DNA of 55,191 nt from Candidatus Nanoarchaeia archaeon. Lineage in GTDB: Archaea > Nanobdellota > Nanobdellia > SCGC-AAA011-G17 > JAFCDX01. The translations under genes were made by a program, and so were the position numbers. Shown one piece after another: positions 15,300 through 22,955 of this stretch. The notes under the pieces are model-generated. The model was not told the origin of the DNA and did no database searches. It saw only the letters and a program-made list of their open reading frames with translations. How positions within the stretch are numbered: the first letter of the stretch is position 1; each line of letters starts with the position of its first letter. The stretch lies in contig JAQUOT010000001.1 of NCBI GenBank assembly GCA_028716945.1, forward strand, positions 347,280 through 402,470, given 5' to 3'.

Positions 15300-16098
15300 A
15301 GGAATAGAAACTTTGACTGTAATACTAATTATATTTTTATTAAGTATGGTTTTATTATCTTATGTTACATATAAATTCATAGAACAAGGAGAAGGAATAG
15401 CAAGTACTGCTACATGTAGAACAAGCGTAGAATTAAAAGCCAAAGCAAAATTAGGTGGATTAGGTCAATTATTGGGAGTAGATATTCCATTAAATTGTCC
15501 AGCCAGTTACCTTCTCATTGAAAATAAAAAAGATGCTAAAGAACAAATTGCTGAAGAAATGTATGACTGTTATTATAAATATGGTGAAGGAAAAATAGAT
15601 TTTATGGATGATTATTCTTTTTCAGGAAAAGAAATACAGTGTTTTCTTTGTTCAAAAATAACTTTTAAAAAAGAAGAATTTAAGGATCAAGAAATAACTG
15701 ATTTCGGAAAATATTTTTTGGAAGAGGGATATGCTCAAGATATGTATAATATACAAAATGAAGCAGGAATAACTAAAGCCGGGCTAAATTCAATTCCAAC
15801 AAAAAATCCAATTTATTTATTATTTGTTGCAGATAAAAGAAAAAATGTTTTGGAAACTTTGAAGACAAATGAGAATGTTTTTTTATCTGGTTGTTTGGGT
15901 GGAACTATAATTGGTGGAGAAATAGGATCAGCTTTTGCGATAGTTGGAGCAGTGCCTGGAGCAATAGGAGGATGTTTTGCTGGGGGTGTAGCATATTCTG
16001 CAGCTTTATTAACAAGTTATACTTCCTATACATATTGGACAGATTCAGAAGATTTAGTAAATTTATGTAGCGGAAAAGATACGGAGAAAAATAAATAA
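15286..16098 (+). CDS. Pilin-leader protein with Gly-rich hydrophobic C terminus
   Basis: Start chosen at GTG 15286, because a GGGGGGAT tract lies six bases upstream and MQSRKGIETLTVILIIFLLS then forms a prepilin-type leader (basic tip, KG, Glu at +5 region, hydrophobic stretch). 270 residues; the exposed part has Cys pairs (CYYKYG, CFLCSK). A second hydrophobic Gly/Ala-rich segment near the C terminus (GAVPGAIGGCFAGGVAYSAALL) could insert in membrane. It belongs to the run of pilin-like genes that follows the ATPase and platform. Confidence 0.6.
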   Translation: MQSRKGIETLTVILIIFLLSMVLLSYVTYKFIEQGEGIASTATCRTSVELKAKAKLGGLGQLLGVDIPLNCPASYLLIENKKDAKEQIAEEMYDCYYKYGEGKIDFMDDYSFSGKEIQCFLCSKITFKKEEFKDQEITDFGKYFLEEGYAQDMYNIQNEAGITKAGLNSIPTKNPIYLLFVADKRKNVLETLKTNENVFLSGCLGGTIIGGEIGSAFAIVGAVPGAIGGCFAGGVAYSAALLTSYTSYTYWTDSEDLVNLCSGKDTEKNK

Positions 16099-16099
16099 T

Positions 16100-16252
16100 A
16101 TGAACAAAAAAGCAAGTTTAGAGATAGATAAATTAGGAAAATTACTTTTTGCTTTAGCCGTTTTGTTAGCTTTATTACTTTTAGTTTGGTTTGGAAAAGA
16201 AAAAATGTTTGCTGTTTTAGCAGATTTTTTTAATAAACTCAGATTGGGATAA
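16100..16252 (+). CDS. Small pilin-like protein (50 aa)
   Basis: ATG 16100 to TAA 16250-16252. MNKKASLEIDKLGKLLFALA and the hydrophobic residues after it make a type III-signal-like N terminus with Glu near +4, as in archaeal pilins, with a short amphipathic tail. It sits one base after the previous stop and three bases before the next start, so it is tightly operonic. Confidence 0.55.
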   Translation: MNKKASLEIDKLGKLLFALAVLLALLLLVWFGKEKMFAVLADFFNKLRLG

Positions 16253-16254
16253 AA

Positions 16255-16914
16255 ATGACAGAAGAATTAGGATTAACTAGATTAATTGAAATTGTATTAG
16301 TCATAGCCGTAATAATAGTTGGATTTTTATTATTAACCTTCGGATATCAACCCTTAGTAAAAGCAATTTATAATTTTATAGATATAGATACTGGACAAAA
16401 CCAAGAACAAGTTGTAAGTGCTTTTACTAGTTTACAAGTAAACTATGATACCTGTTTTGCTTCACAAAAAAAAGAATGTCTTTGTAATTTTGATATACCT
16501 TTATTTCCCAAGGATTATAGAATTATAATAAATAAAAGGATAATAAGCTTAGAGAAAAGAAATAAAGAAGATTTATCTATTTGGGATCAATTAGAAAGTA
16601 CTCAACCCATAAAAAATAAATTTATTAATAAAAATATGGATTGCTACCTTAATTCTTGGAATCAAGATGAAAAAGGAACAACACAAGATTTTAGTTATCC
16701 TGCAATTATTTCTTATATAGGAACAGCTTCGTTAGAAATTCAAGAAAGTCCAAAGTTAATTACTAAATACTCTTTTATCCAAGACCATCCATTATTATAT
16801 AAAAAGGATGAAAATACTATATGTTTTGTTATAGATAAGCCACAATCTGGAAAATCTATATTAAATGATGAAGCAAGGGCTTTAATTACCACTTCCGGAT
16901 TTGATAGATGTTAA
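16255..16914 (+). CDS. Membrane-tethered secreted protein (219 aa)
   Basis: Short N terminus, membrane helix about 10-34 (IEIVLVIAVIIVGFLLLTFGY), then an exposed domain of about 180 residues with several Cys (CFASQKKECLC). It lacks the basic KG leader tip of its neighbours, so it may be anchored rather than processed by a prepilin peptidase. Part of the pilin-like operon. Confidence 0.6.
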   Translation: MTEELGLTRLIEIVLVIAVIIVGFLLLTFGYQPLVKAIYNFIDIDTGQNQEQVVSAFTSLQVNYDTCFASQKKECLCNFDIPLFPKDYRIIINKRIISLEKRNKEDLSIWDQLESTQPIKNKFINKNMDCYLNSWNQDEKGTTQDFSYPAIISYIGTASLEIQESPKLITKYSFIQDHPLLYKKDENTICFVIDKPQSGKSILNDEARALITTSGFDRC

Positions 16915-16961
16915 TCAAAACATTTAAATATTTATATTTAACCTTTATATTAGGTGATTAA

Positions 16962-17321
16962 ATGAAAAATAAGAGAGGACAAGGAATTTCTATGGATGTT
17001 ATAATTATTACTATAATTGTAGTTATAGTTTTAGTTATAGTTGCAATCTTTTTTACAGGAGGAATGGCAAGTTTAACTGCTAAAATAAAGTCTTTATTTG
17101 GTAGTCAATTAACAGATCTTCCAGAAGCAACAACTAGATGTACTAATTATTGTACACAATATGAAATGAGCCCAGTAATCCAATACAGAGATAATTTCTG
17201 TACTCAAACCTTCAATGTTGACCTAAATGGTAATGGAAATATTGGGGCGGATGAAAAAGGATTAACTTGTAAAAAATTAGGAATGAGCTGTCCGGTAATA
17301 GAATCAGAAGGGGCTTGTTAA
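16962..17321 (+). CDS. Cys-rich pilin-like protein (KRGQ leader)
   Basis: 119 residues. MKNKRGQGISMDVIIITIIV and onward is a class III signal peptide: basic tip, KRG|Q processing site, then about 20 hydrophobic residues. The exposed domain has seven Cys (CTNYC, CTQ, CKK, CP, C-terminal GAC) and NLNGNGNIGADEKG-like Asp/Asn/Gly loops that could bind calcium. AGGTGATTAA before ATG and a TATA box near 16927-16937 suggest an internal promoter. Confidence 0.65.
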   Translation: MKNKRGQGISMDVIIITIIVVIVLVIVAIFFTGGMASLTAKIKSLFGSQLTDLPEATTRCTNYCTQYEMSPVIQYRDNFCTQTFNVDLNGNGNIGADEKGLTCKKLGMSCPVIESEGAC

Positions 17322-17339
17322 TTCCTTTTTATTTTTAAA

Positions 17340-17516
17340 ATGAATAAAAAAGCGCAGGAATTACCAATTAAAACTATAATTGTTTTAATTCTTGCTCTAA
17401 TAGTTTTTATTGTTTTAATTATACTCTTTGGTGGAGGATCTTCTAAAATAATATCAAAAATTTTAGGTATAATAAGTGATACCATTGGTACGGCCGGAGC
17501 AATGCCAAAGGCATAA
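17340..17516 (+). CDS. Small pilin-like protein (58 aa)
   Basis: ATG 17340 to TAA 17514-17516. MNKKAQELPIKTIIVLILAL continues as a hydrophobic helix, with NKKAQE fitting the prepilin leader pattern. A Gly/Ser turn and short amphipathic tail follow. It ends one base before the start of the murein hydrolase gene, so the two are probably co-translated. Confidence 0.6.
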   Translation: MNKKAQELPIKTIIVLILALIVFIVLIILFGGGSSKIISKILGIISDTIGTAGAMPKA

Positions 17517-17517
17517 A

Positions 17518-19158
17518 ATGAAAAAAGGTGAAATTTGGACTTTAGAAAATTTAGCATACTTGATTTTGGGTGCGGCAATTACTTTTGCCCTTATTAAGTT
17601 TATTCTTATGCTCCTTAATATTCTTACGCCTGTTCCTGCTTGTATGGATTTACAATCAACAAGTTCTTTAGATAATTTTTTGCAATCTGTAAAAGATACT
17701 AGTACTGGATCTTCTGTAATTGCTTTCGGTAAGAAACAATGTATTTTTGTAGGATTTAACAAAGAAAATCCAAGTTTAACAATAACTTATCCAGATATCA
17801 AATCTTCAGAAATTTCTGGAAAATCAAAAGTATGTATTTGTCAACTTTCTCGTACAAAAGAAGGAATTTCTTGTACAAATAATATTTATTGTGGGAAAGA
17901 AGAGCTTGATGATGTTTTATCAAATGTTAATGAAGTAAAGTTTGCTTATTCAGAAAAACCCTTTTTTACTACAGATAAAGACGAGTCTTTTAAAACAATT
18001 TATTTTAAAAAGGAAGCAGGACTTTTAATAGTTTCTGAAAAAGAATTAGATACAGAATTACAAAATGTAGATGAAGAAAATCTAAATACCATAACCGCTC
18101 CAACACAATATGAATCATTTATACAAGCAGCCCACAATCAATATCCTAATGTTCCGGTAGGTTTGATAAAAGGAATAATAAAAAAAGAATCTGATTATGT
18201 CCCAGATGTTGTTTCTAGTTCTGGAGCAGTAGGTTTGATGCAATTAAAATCGGGAACTGCAAGGGACCAAGGATTAAATGTTCCTGAATATGCTCCAGGA
18301 AACTGTGTAAATACAGTAGATACTTGTAGTACTTTAACTGATGAAAGATTTGATCCAGAAAAAAATATTTTGGGAGGAACAAAATATCTGAGTTTCTTAT
18401 TAAAAAAATATGGAGATATAGAATTAGCTATAGCTGCTTATAATGCTGGTCCTGGAACTGTAGATGCAGCTAAAGGAATTCCAAATACACAAACCCAAGA
18501 TTATGTTTCTAAAACATTACTTTATAAAAGCGAATATGAAACCCAACAAGTTCCTACTGAAGTTTTTGAATCTACACCTACCAATTGTGAAAAAATAGAA
18601 CCTCTTTTAGGAAGAACAATTTCTTTAAATACAAATTATTATGACAGACCAGAAATTAAAAGAGGAGCATATAGATGTAAAAACCAAGTTAATCTAATAG
18701 TTTTACATCATACTGGAGGATATTCTTTTAAAGACACATATAACAGTTTTGTATCAACTGGTTTATCTGTGCATTATGTTATTGATAAAGATGGAATTAT
18801 TTATTATTTAGTTCCAGAGAACCAAGTAGCAAATCATGCTAAAAATTACAATACTCGTTCAATAGGTATAGAAATAGTAAATAGCGGATATGCAAAAGAT
18901 CAATATACCGAAGCACAATATAATTCTATTAATGCATTAATTAATGATATAACCTCTAGATATGGTTTCCCTAAAGATAATGTACATATCAAAGCTCATT
19001 ATCAAATCTCTTCTATTGGAAAATGGGATCCTTCTCCAAACTTTTCTTGGGCAAAAATTGGATTACCAAACCACCAAACTTATGTAGCAATGGTCAGTAG
19101 TTGTGGTGGTATGGGTACTTGGGGTTATAATTGTAATCAATTAACTAATATTGCTTAA
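17518..19158 (+). CDS. Pilin-leader murein hydrolase: lytic transglycosylase plus Amidase_2
   Basis: 546 residues from ATG 17518. Residues 1-45 (MKKGEIWTLENLAYLILGAA...) are a pilin-type leader and membrane helix. About 200-345 is a soluble-lytic-transglycosylase domain: catalytic Glu224 in IIKKESDY, SSSGAVGLMQL, and AYNAGPG. About 375-525 is an N-acetylmuramoyl-L-alanine amidase (Amidase_2/PGRP fold): VLHHTGG (His397), AHYQIS (His494) and WDPSPNF (Asp504) supply the zinc ligands, with Tyr/Glu-rich GIEIVNSG between. Both domains cleave bacterial peptidoglycan, at glycan and stem-peptide bonds respectively. The host lineage should have no murein, so the substrate is presumably another cell's wall. 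It is embedded in the pilus-like operon. Confidence 0.88.
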   Translation: MKKGEIWTLENLAYLILGAAITFALIKFILMLLNILTPVPACMDLQSTSSLDNFLQSVKDTSTGSSVIAFGKKQCIFVGFNKENPSLTITYPDIKSSEISGKSKVCICQLSRTKEGISCTNNIYCGKEELDDVLSNVNEVKFAYSEKPFFTTDKDESFKTIYFKKEAGLLIVSEKELDTELQNVDEENLNTITAPTQYESFIQAAHNQYPNVPVGLIKGIIKKESDYVPDVVSSSGAVGLMQLKSGTARDQGLNVPEYAPGNCVNTVDTCSTLTDERFDPEKNILGGTKYLSFLLKKYGDIELAIAAYNAGPGTVDAAKGIPNTQTQDYVSKTLLYKSEYETQQVPTEVFESTPTNCEKIEPLLGRTISLNTNYYDRPEIKRGAYRCKNQVNLIVLHHTGGYSFKDTYNSFVSTGLSVHYVIDKDGIIYYLVPENQVANHAKNYNTRSIGIEIVNSGYAKDQYTEAQYNSINALINDITSRYGFPKDNVHIKAHYQISSIGKWDPSPNFSWAKIGLPNHQTYVAMVSSCGGMGTWGYNCNQLTNIA

Positions 19159-19195
19159 ACAAAATCATTATAAATTAAAAAATATTCTTTTTTAT

Positions 19196-19651
19196 ATGAA
19201 TAAAAGAGGTACTGAAGAATTACAGTATATTTGGTTATCTTATATTTTTCTTGCACTCATAGTAGTATTAACTTTTTCAAGTTTAGTAATTAAAGTAAGG
19301 GATGATAAATTATTTGAACAAAAATCGTTGGCAATGGATTCTTCTTTTATGATAGATGCAATTTCTGCAAGCCCATATGATATTAATGCGAAAGTTACTT
19401 TTGAAAAAGAGGGTTATACTATCTCTTTTAAAAAACCTTGTTCAGTAGAAACTTATTTAGAAAAAGAAGAATCTTATTCAAGAGTCCCTTCGAAATATAA
19501 TTGTTATTCTAATTTAAATTTCGATGAAAAGATATCAAAAACACCTATAGTAGAATTCAAAAAAGAAAAGGGCGAGATTATAATTATTTCTCCAACTAGT
19601 TCAGTTGAAGGAGGAGAATTTAGTGGAGCAGGAGCAACTAGAGGTTATTAA
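19196..19651 (+). CDS. Pilin-like protein (NKRG leader)
   Basis: Start set at ATG 19196: a TATA-like CATTATAAATTAAA (19167-19180) is about 23 nt upstream and MNKRGTEELQYIWLSYIFLA forms the leader. 151 residues with one N-terminal helix, then an exposed beta-rich domain with two Cys and an acidic Gly-rich tail. The internal promoter suggests that downstream pilins can be expressed separately from the hydrolase. Confidence 0.6.
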   Translation: MNKRGTEELQYIWLSYIFLALIVVLTFSSLVIKVRDDKLFEQKSLAMDSSFMIDAISASPYDINAKVTFEKEGYTISFKKPCSVETYLEKEESYSRVPSKYNCYSNLNFDEKISKTPIVEFKKEKGEIIIISPTSSVEGGEFSGAGATRGY

Positions 19652-19652
19652 C

Positions 19653-20132
19653 ATGAACAAAAAAGCAGCTTTTCTTAGTATGGAATTGCCAGTTTGGTTT
19701 TTTAACTTGTTTGTTTTAATAGTAATTGTTGTTATATTTGCAATTGTAGTTTCTTCTTTTTTAGCTAGAGAAGTTGACACTTCTAAATACGAATCTTTAT
19801 TAATTTTAAATAATATCCATTCTTGTTTATCTTACACAGATGAAAGAACAGATTTTGGTGTTATAGATATAAATAAATTTACAAATTTAAATTCTTGTTT
19901 GAATATAAAAGATATACAATATAACTTAATTTTAGAAGATTTGGATGGTAACAATTTGGGGAATTTTTATTCTGATAAAACACAATTTGAATTAAATTGG
20001 CCTTTAAGAGATGTAAATTTAGAAAATCAAGAATATAGATTCTCTTCTGGGAAAGATTACACTATAATAAATAAAGAAGGGAAAAACCAAGGAGCAATAT
20101 TAACTTATAATTTTATAATAAAAAATGTTTAA
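19653..20132 (+). CDS. Pilin-like protein (NKKA leader)
   Basis: Start set at ATG 19653, one base after the previous stop; MNKKAAFLSMELPVWFFNLF gives the leader, continuing into LIVIVVIFAIVVSSF. 159 residues with two Cys in the exposed domain. It overlaps the next gene by 8 nt. Confidence 0.6.
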   Translation: MNKKAAFLSMELPVWFFNLFVLIVIVVIFAIVVSSFLAREVDTSKYESLLILNNIHSCLSYTDERTDFGVIDINKFTNLNSCLNIKDIQYNLILEDLDGNNLGNFYSDKTQFELNWPLRDVNLENQEYRFSSGKDYTIINKEGKNQGAILTYNFIIKNV

Positions 20133-20622
20133 ACAAACTGGAAAAAAAGGAATAGGTATGCTTTTGTATAATGCTGCCTCTGTAGTTTTAATCCTTTTGG
20201 CATTAGCTTTATTCGTATTTTTATCATTTTTTGCAGGCTCTGTTAATCAAAAACTTTTAGACAAAAGTGAAATAGAAGTAAATACCATTTTATTGAATTA
20301 TTTAAGAACTCCAGTAACTGTTGATGAACAAGAAATTTTAGTTTCAGATTTGATAAGATTGTATGTTAAAAACAAAGAAGAATATAAACCTGCTTTAGAT
20401 GAGATAAACAAAAAAACATTAAAAATTATATTTAAACAGTATAAATTATCTATAAATGGAGAAGTAATTTCTAGCGGAATTGCAATGAGCGAAGATTTTG
20501 AAAGTGGCGCTGTTTTGCAAGAGATGGATGCTGCCGCTTCTACAGTAGTTGAAACAACTTCTTCAGAATTTAATTTACCTGGATTTGATAAAGATATAAA
20601 AATAAGGTTGGTGGTAGAATGA
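20125..20622 (+). CDS. Pilin-like protein (KKGIG leader)
   Basis: 165 residues. MFKQTGKKGIGMLLYNAASV and a long hydrophobic run form the leader and helix; the exposed domain is charged and mostly helical without Cys. It overlaps both neighbours by a few bases (translational coupling). Confidence 0.6.
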   Translation: MFKQTGKKGIGMLLYNAASVVLILLALALFVFLSFFAGSVNQKLLDKSEIEVNTILLNYLRTPVTVDEQEILVSDLIRLYVKNKEEYKPALDEINKKTLKIIFKQYKLSINGEVISSGIAMSEDFESGAVLQEMDAAASTVVETTSSEFNLPGFDKDIKIRLVVE

Positions 20623-21350
20623 ATAAAAAAGGAATATTTTTACCTTTAATGGCGATAATGACTTTGATTTTTTCAGGAATATTTATTGGAATATTTTATT
20701 TTCAAATATTAAAAGATAGGTCAGAAAATGTAGGAGAACATGCTAGTAATCTAATAAATTTTTATACTCAACAAGAAATGTTTGCTTTTTCAATACAAGA
20801 AAGTGCAAAACTTGCTGCTTGTGATACTTTACAAACAACTTTTAAAAAAGGTTTATTAAAAACTGAAAGTTGCTTTTTAAACACTTATGCAGTCTGGGAT
20901 TTTAAATTATCCGATTGTAATCCAGATCCTGCCTTCGAATCTTCTGATTTTAAAGAAGAATTTGAAAAGAAATTTAAAGAGAGAACAACTCTTGTTTACA
21001 AAAATATAAATTATGAATTTAGAAACAAAATTAAAATAAAAGCCACTACAGACCCACTGCTTTTAGAAAAAGTAACAGGAAAATTAGATATAGACTATAA
21101 ATTAAACATAAATTTTAATCAAGAATTAAACGTAGATGTAACAAAAATACAAGGAATAATAAATGAGGCAAATAATCTCAATACCTGTTTATTATCTCAA
21201 TCTTTTGAAGTATGTTCTAAGAGTAGTAACTTAGAATGTATAAAAAGCGATAGTTTAATAAAGTGCAATGTACAAAATATTAAAAATCCATGTACTAACG
21301 AGGATATTGCATTTAAATTTGCATTGAAATCAAATTCAAATGTTGCTTAG
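20619..21350 (+). CDS. Pilin-like protein (NKKGI leader)
   Basis: 243 residues. MNKKGIFLPLMAIMTLIFSG and onward is the leader; the exposed domain has about nine Cys (CDTLQTT, ESCFLN, CNPDP, TCLLSQ, EVCSKSS, LECIKSD, KCNVQN, PCTN), so disulfides are likely. It is the last member of the pilin-like run, followed 12 nt later by the RPA-like gene. Confidence 0.6.
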   Translation: MNKKGIFLPLMAIMTLIFSGIFIGIFYFQILKDRSENVGEHASNLINFYTQQEMFAFSIQESAKLAACDTLQTTFKKGLLKTESCFLNTYAVWDFKLSDCNPDPAFESSDFKEEFEKKFKERTTLVYKNINYEFRNKIKIKATTDPLLLEKVTGKLDIDYKLNINFNQELNVDVTKIQGIINEANNLNTCLLSQSFEVCSKSSNLECIKSDSLIKCNVQNIKNPCTNEDIAFKFALKSNSNVA

Positions 21351-21362
21351 GGGGTAAAAAAG

Positions 21363-22349
21363 TTGTTGAATTTAAGTTATGAACAAATAATTTCTACTAT
21401 TTTAGAAAATACAACTATAACAAAAGAGGAATTACAAGATAGAATCAATGCAAAATTAAAAGAGCTTTCTAATTTAATAAGCAAGGAAGGAGCAGCGCAT
21501 ATCATTGCAAATGAATTAAATGTTAAATTATTAGATGTTCCTAAGGTTTTGAAGATAAAAGATGTCTTGCCTGGAATGAGATTAATTAATATGACTGGAA
21601 AAGTCATTAATTTTTATGGGGTTAGAGAATTTAATAAAGATGGAAGAAAAGCAAGACTAGCTACAATGCTTATTGGAGATGAAACAGCAACAACAAGATT
21701 GGTTATTTGGGATGAAGTTATAATAAATGAAATTTTAAAAGAAAATTTGAAAGAAAATGATATAATAAAATTACGTGGAGCTTCTTGTAGAGAAAATCAA
21801 GGATATAAAGAATTACATTTAGCTAGTAAAGCTCAACTATCAATAAATCCAGAAGGAGAAACCATATCAAATGTTCTCGTAAAACCAACTTTAATAAGAA
21901 AGAAGATATCTGAATTACAAGAAAATGATTATGCAGAAGTTCTTGGAACAATTGTACAAATGTTTGAGCCAAGATTTTTTGAAGTTTGTCCTTTATGTGG
22001 TGCTAGAGTAAGAATTGAAGATGGAGTTTTCGCTTGCAAAGAGCACAGTATAGTAGAGCCAAAACTAATTCCTTTTGTAAATTTCTTTTTTGATGATGGT
22101 TCAGCAAATATTCGTGTTGTTGCTTTTAGAAATCAAGCAGAATTAATTTTGGAAAGAAATGAAACAGAATTAGTAGAAATGAAAAATAATCTTGAAAAAT
22201 TTGAAGAATTAAAAAGTTCTGTCTTAGGTAAACAATTTTTATTAAAAGGGAAAGTTAATAGAAACGAAATGATGAATAGATTAGAATTTGCTGCAAATGA
22301 AGCAGAGTCAGTAGATTATACAAAATTAGCAGAAGTGTTATTAAAATGA
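21363..22349 (+). CDS. RPA-like single-stranded DNA-binding protein (OB folds and zinc finger)
   Basis: 328 residues with TTG start 21363 after a GGGGGT ribosome site. It has two OB-fold regions (about 65-170: GMRLINMTGKVINFYGVREF; about 175-290) and a zinc finger with CPLCG, then ACKEH, inside the second. This is the layout of archaeal replication protein A, which coats ssDNA in replication and repair. It is encoded directly after the pilin cluster, which is probably chance, and overlaps the following gene as ATGATG. Confidence 0.82.
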   Translation: MLNLSYEQIISTILENTTITKEELQDRINAKLKELSNLISKEGAAHIIANELNVKLLDVPKVLKIKDVLPGMRLINMTGKVINFYGVREFNKDGRKARLATMLIGDETATTRLVIWDEVIINEILKENLKENDIIKLRGASCRENQGYKELHLASKAQLSINPEGETISNVLVKPTLIRKKISELQENDYAEVLGTIVQMFEPRFFEVCPLCGARVRIEDGVFACKEHSIVEPKLIPFVNFFFDDGSANIRVVAFRNQAELILERNETELVEMKNNLEKFEELKSSVLGKQFLLKGKVNRNEMMNRLEFAANEAESVDYTKLAEVLLK

Positions 22350-22807
22350 TGTTTTATACTCATTTAGCTTTTGGGCTATTATGTTCTTTATTATCTTTAA
22401 AATATTTACCAGGTATTTCAAATAAATATATTTTTATTTTATTGGTTTGTTTAATCTCTATAGTTCCAGATATTGATGAAGCAGGATCTAAATTGGGTAA
22501 GAAATTATGGTTTATAGCAAAGTTATTTTCACACAGAGGATTTTTGCATTCAATTTATCCTCCAATTTTACTATTTTTATTGTTTAATTATGTATTTCAT
22601 TCAAGTTTGATTGCTTTCGCAATTTTAATAGGTTATTTTTCACATTTAATACTAGATGCTTTAACTGTTTCTGGAATAAATTTCTTAAATCCTATTTTAA
22701 CATTTAGAGTATCTGGTTTTATTAAAACAGGTTCAATATTTGAAATCTTGTTATTTTTGGCTTTATTGGGATTGGATGTGTTTTATATCTTTAAACTAAT
22801 AGTATAG
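22346..22807 (+). CDS. YdjM/DUF457-type membrane metal-dependent hydrolase
   Basis: 153 residues, about four membrane helices. The conserved polar positions of the family are present: FYTHLAFG, IVPDIDEAGS, SHRGFLHS and GYFSHLILDALT. These His/Asp residues line a putative metal site in the membrane. The family (including LexA-regulated YdjM) has no firmly established substrate. It overlaps the RPA-like gene by four bases. Confidence 0.75.
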   Translation: MMFYTHLAFGLLCSLLSLKYLPGISNKYIFILLVCLISIVPDIDEAGSKLGKKLWFIAKLFSHRGFLHSIYPPILLFLLFNYVFHSSLIAFAILIGYFSHLILDALTVSGINFLNPILTFRVSGFIKTGSIFEILLFLALLGLDVFYIFKLIV

Positions 22808-22866
22808 AAAGTTTTTTAAAACTCCTTGTTCTCAAACTTTATACAGCCCCATAGTCTAGTGGCCAA

Positions 22867-22887
22867 ATTGGTTAAAACCAAGGCTAG
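22867..22887 (+). other. BHB intron in the D-loop of tRNA-Gln (21 nt)
   Basis: It lies just before the 3' D-stem. Stem TTGGTT/AACCAA with a 2-nt loop, central helix GGCC/GGCT, bulges AAA and AGG, cuts after the second base of each bulge. The AAA-TTGGTT...AACCAA core equals that of the alba intron. Confidence 0.75.
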
Positions 22888-22903
22888 GGATAGGAGACTT
22901 TGG

Positions 22904-22916
22904 ATTTCGAAAAGAA
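22904..22916 (+). other. Canonical 37/38 intron of tRNA-Gln (13 nt)
   Basis: Minimal bulge-helix-loop: CTTT pairs with AAAG across a 6-nt loop, bulges GGA and AAA. Removal gives loop CTTTGGA. Confidence 0.8.
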
Positions 22917-22955
22917 ATCTTCTGACCCAGGTTCGAATCCTGGTGGGGCTAATTT

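Larger units (their letters stand above)
22845..22951 (+). tRNA. tRNA-Gln(TTG) with two introns
   Basis: The acceptor stem AGCCCCA/TGGGGCT, T arm CCAGG-TTCGAAT-CCTGG and discriminator A are clear, but the gene is 107 nt. Removing 22867-22887 (21 nt, D-loop) and 22904-22916 (13 nt, between 37 and 38) leaves a standard 73-nt tRNA with loop CTTTGGA (anticodon TTG) on stem GGAGA/TCTTC. Both junctions follow the BHB rule. D-loop intron: central helix GGCC/GGCT, bulges AAA and AGG. Anticodon intron: CTTT/AAAG, bulges GGA and AAA. A TATA box GTTTTTTAAAAC lies about 27 nt upstream. Confidence 0.88.

Noticed and set aside
17518-19158. Bacterial contamination as the source of the murein hydrolase
   Set aside because: The gene has the same base composition, pilin leader and tight operon spacing as its neighbours, on a contig with archaeal markers on both sides; ancient transfer of the domains remains likely.
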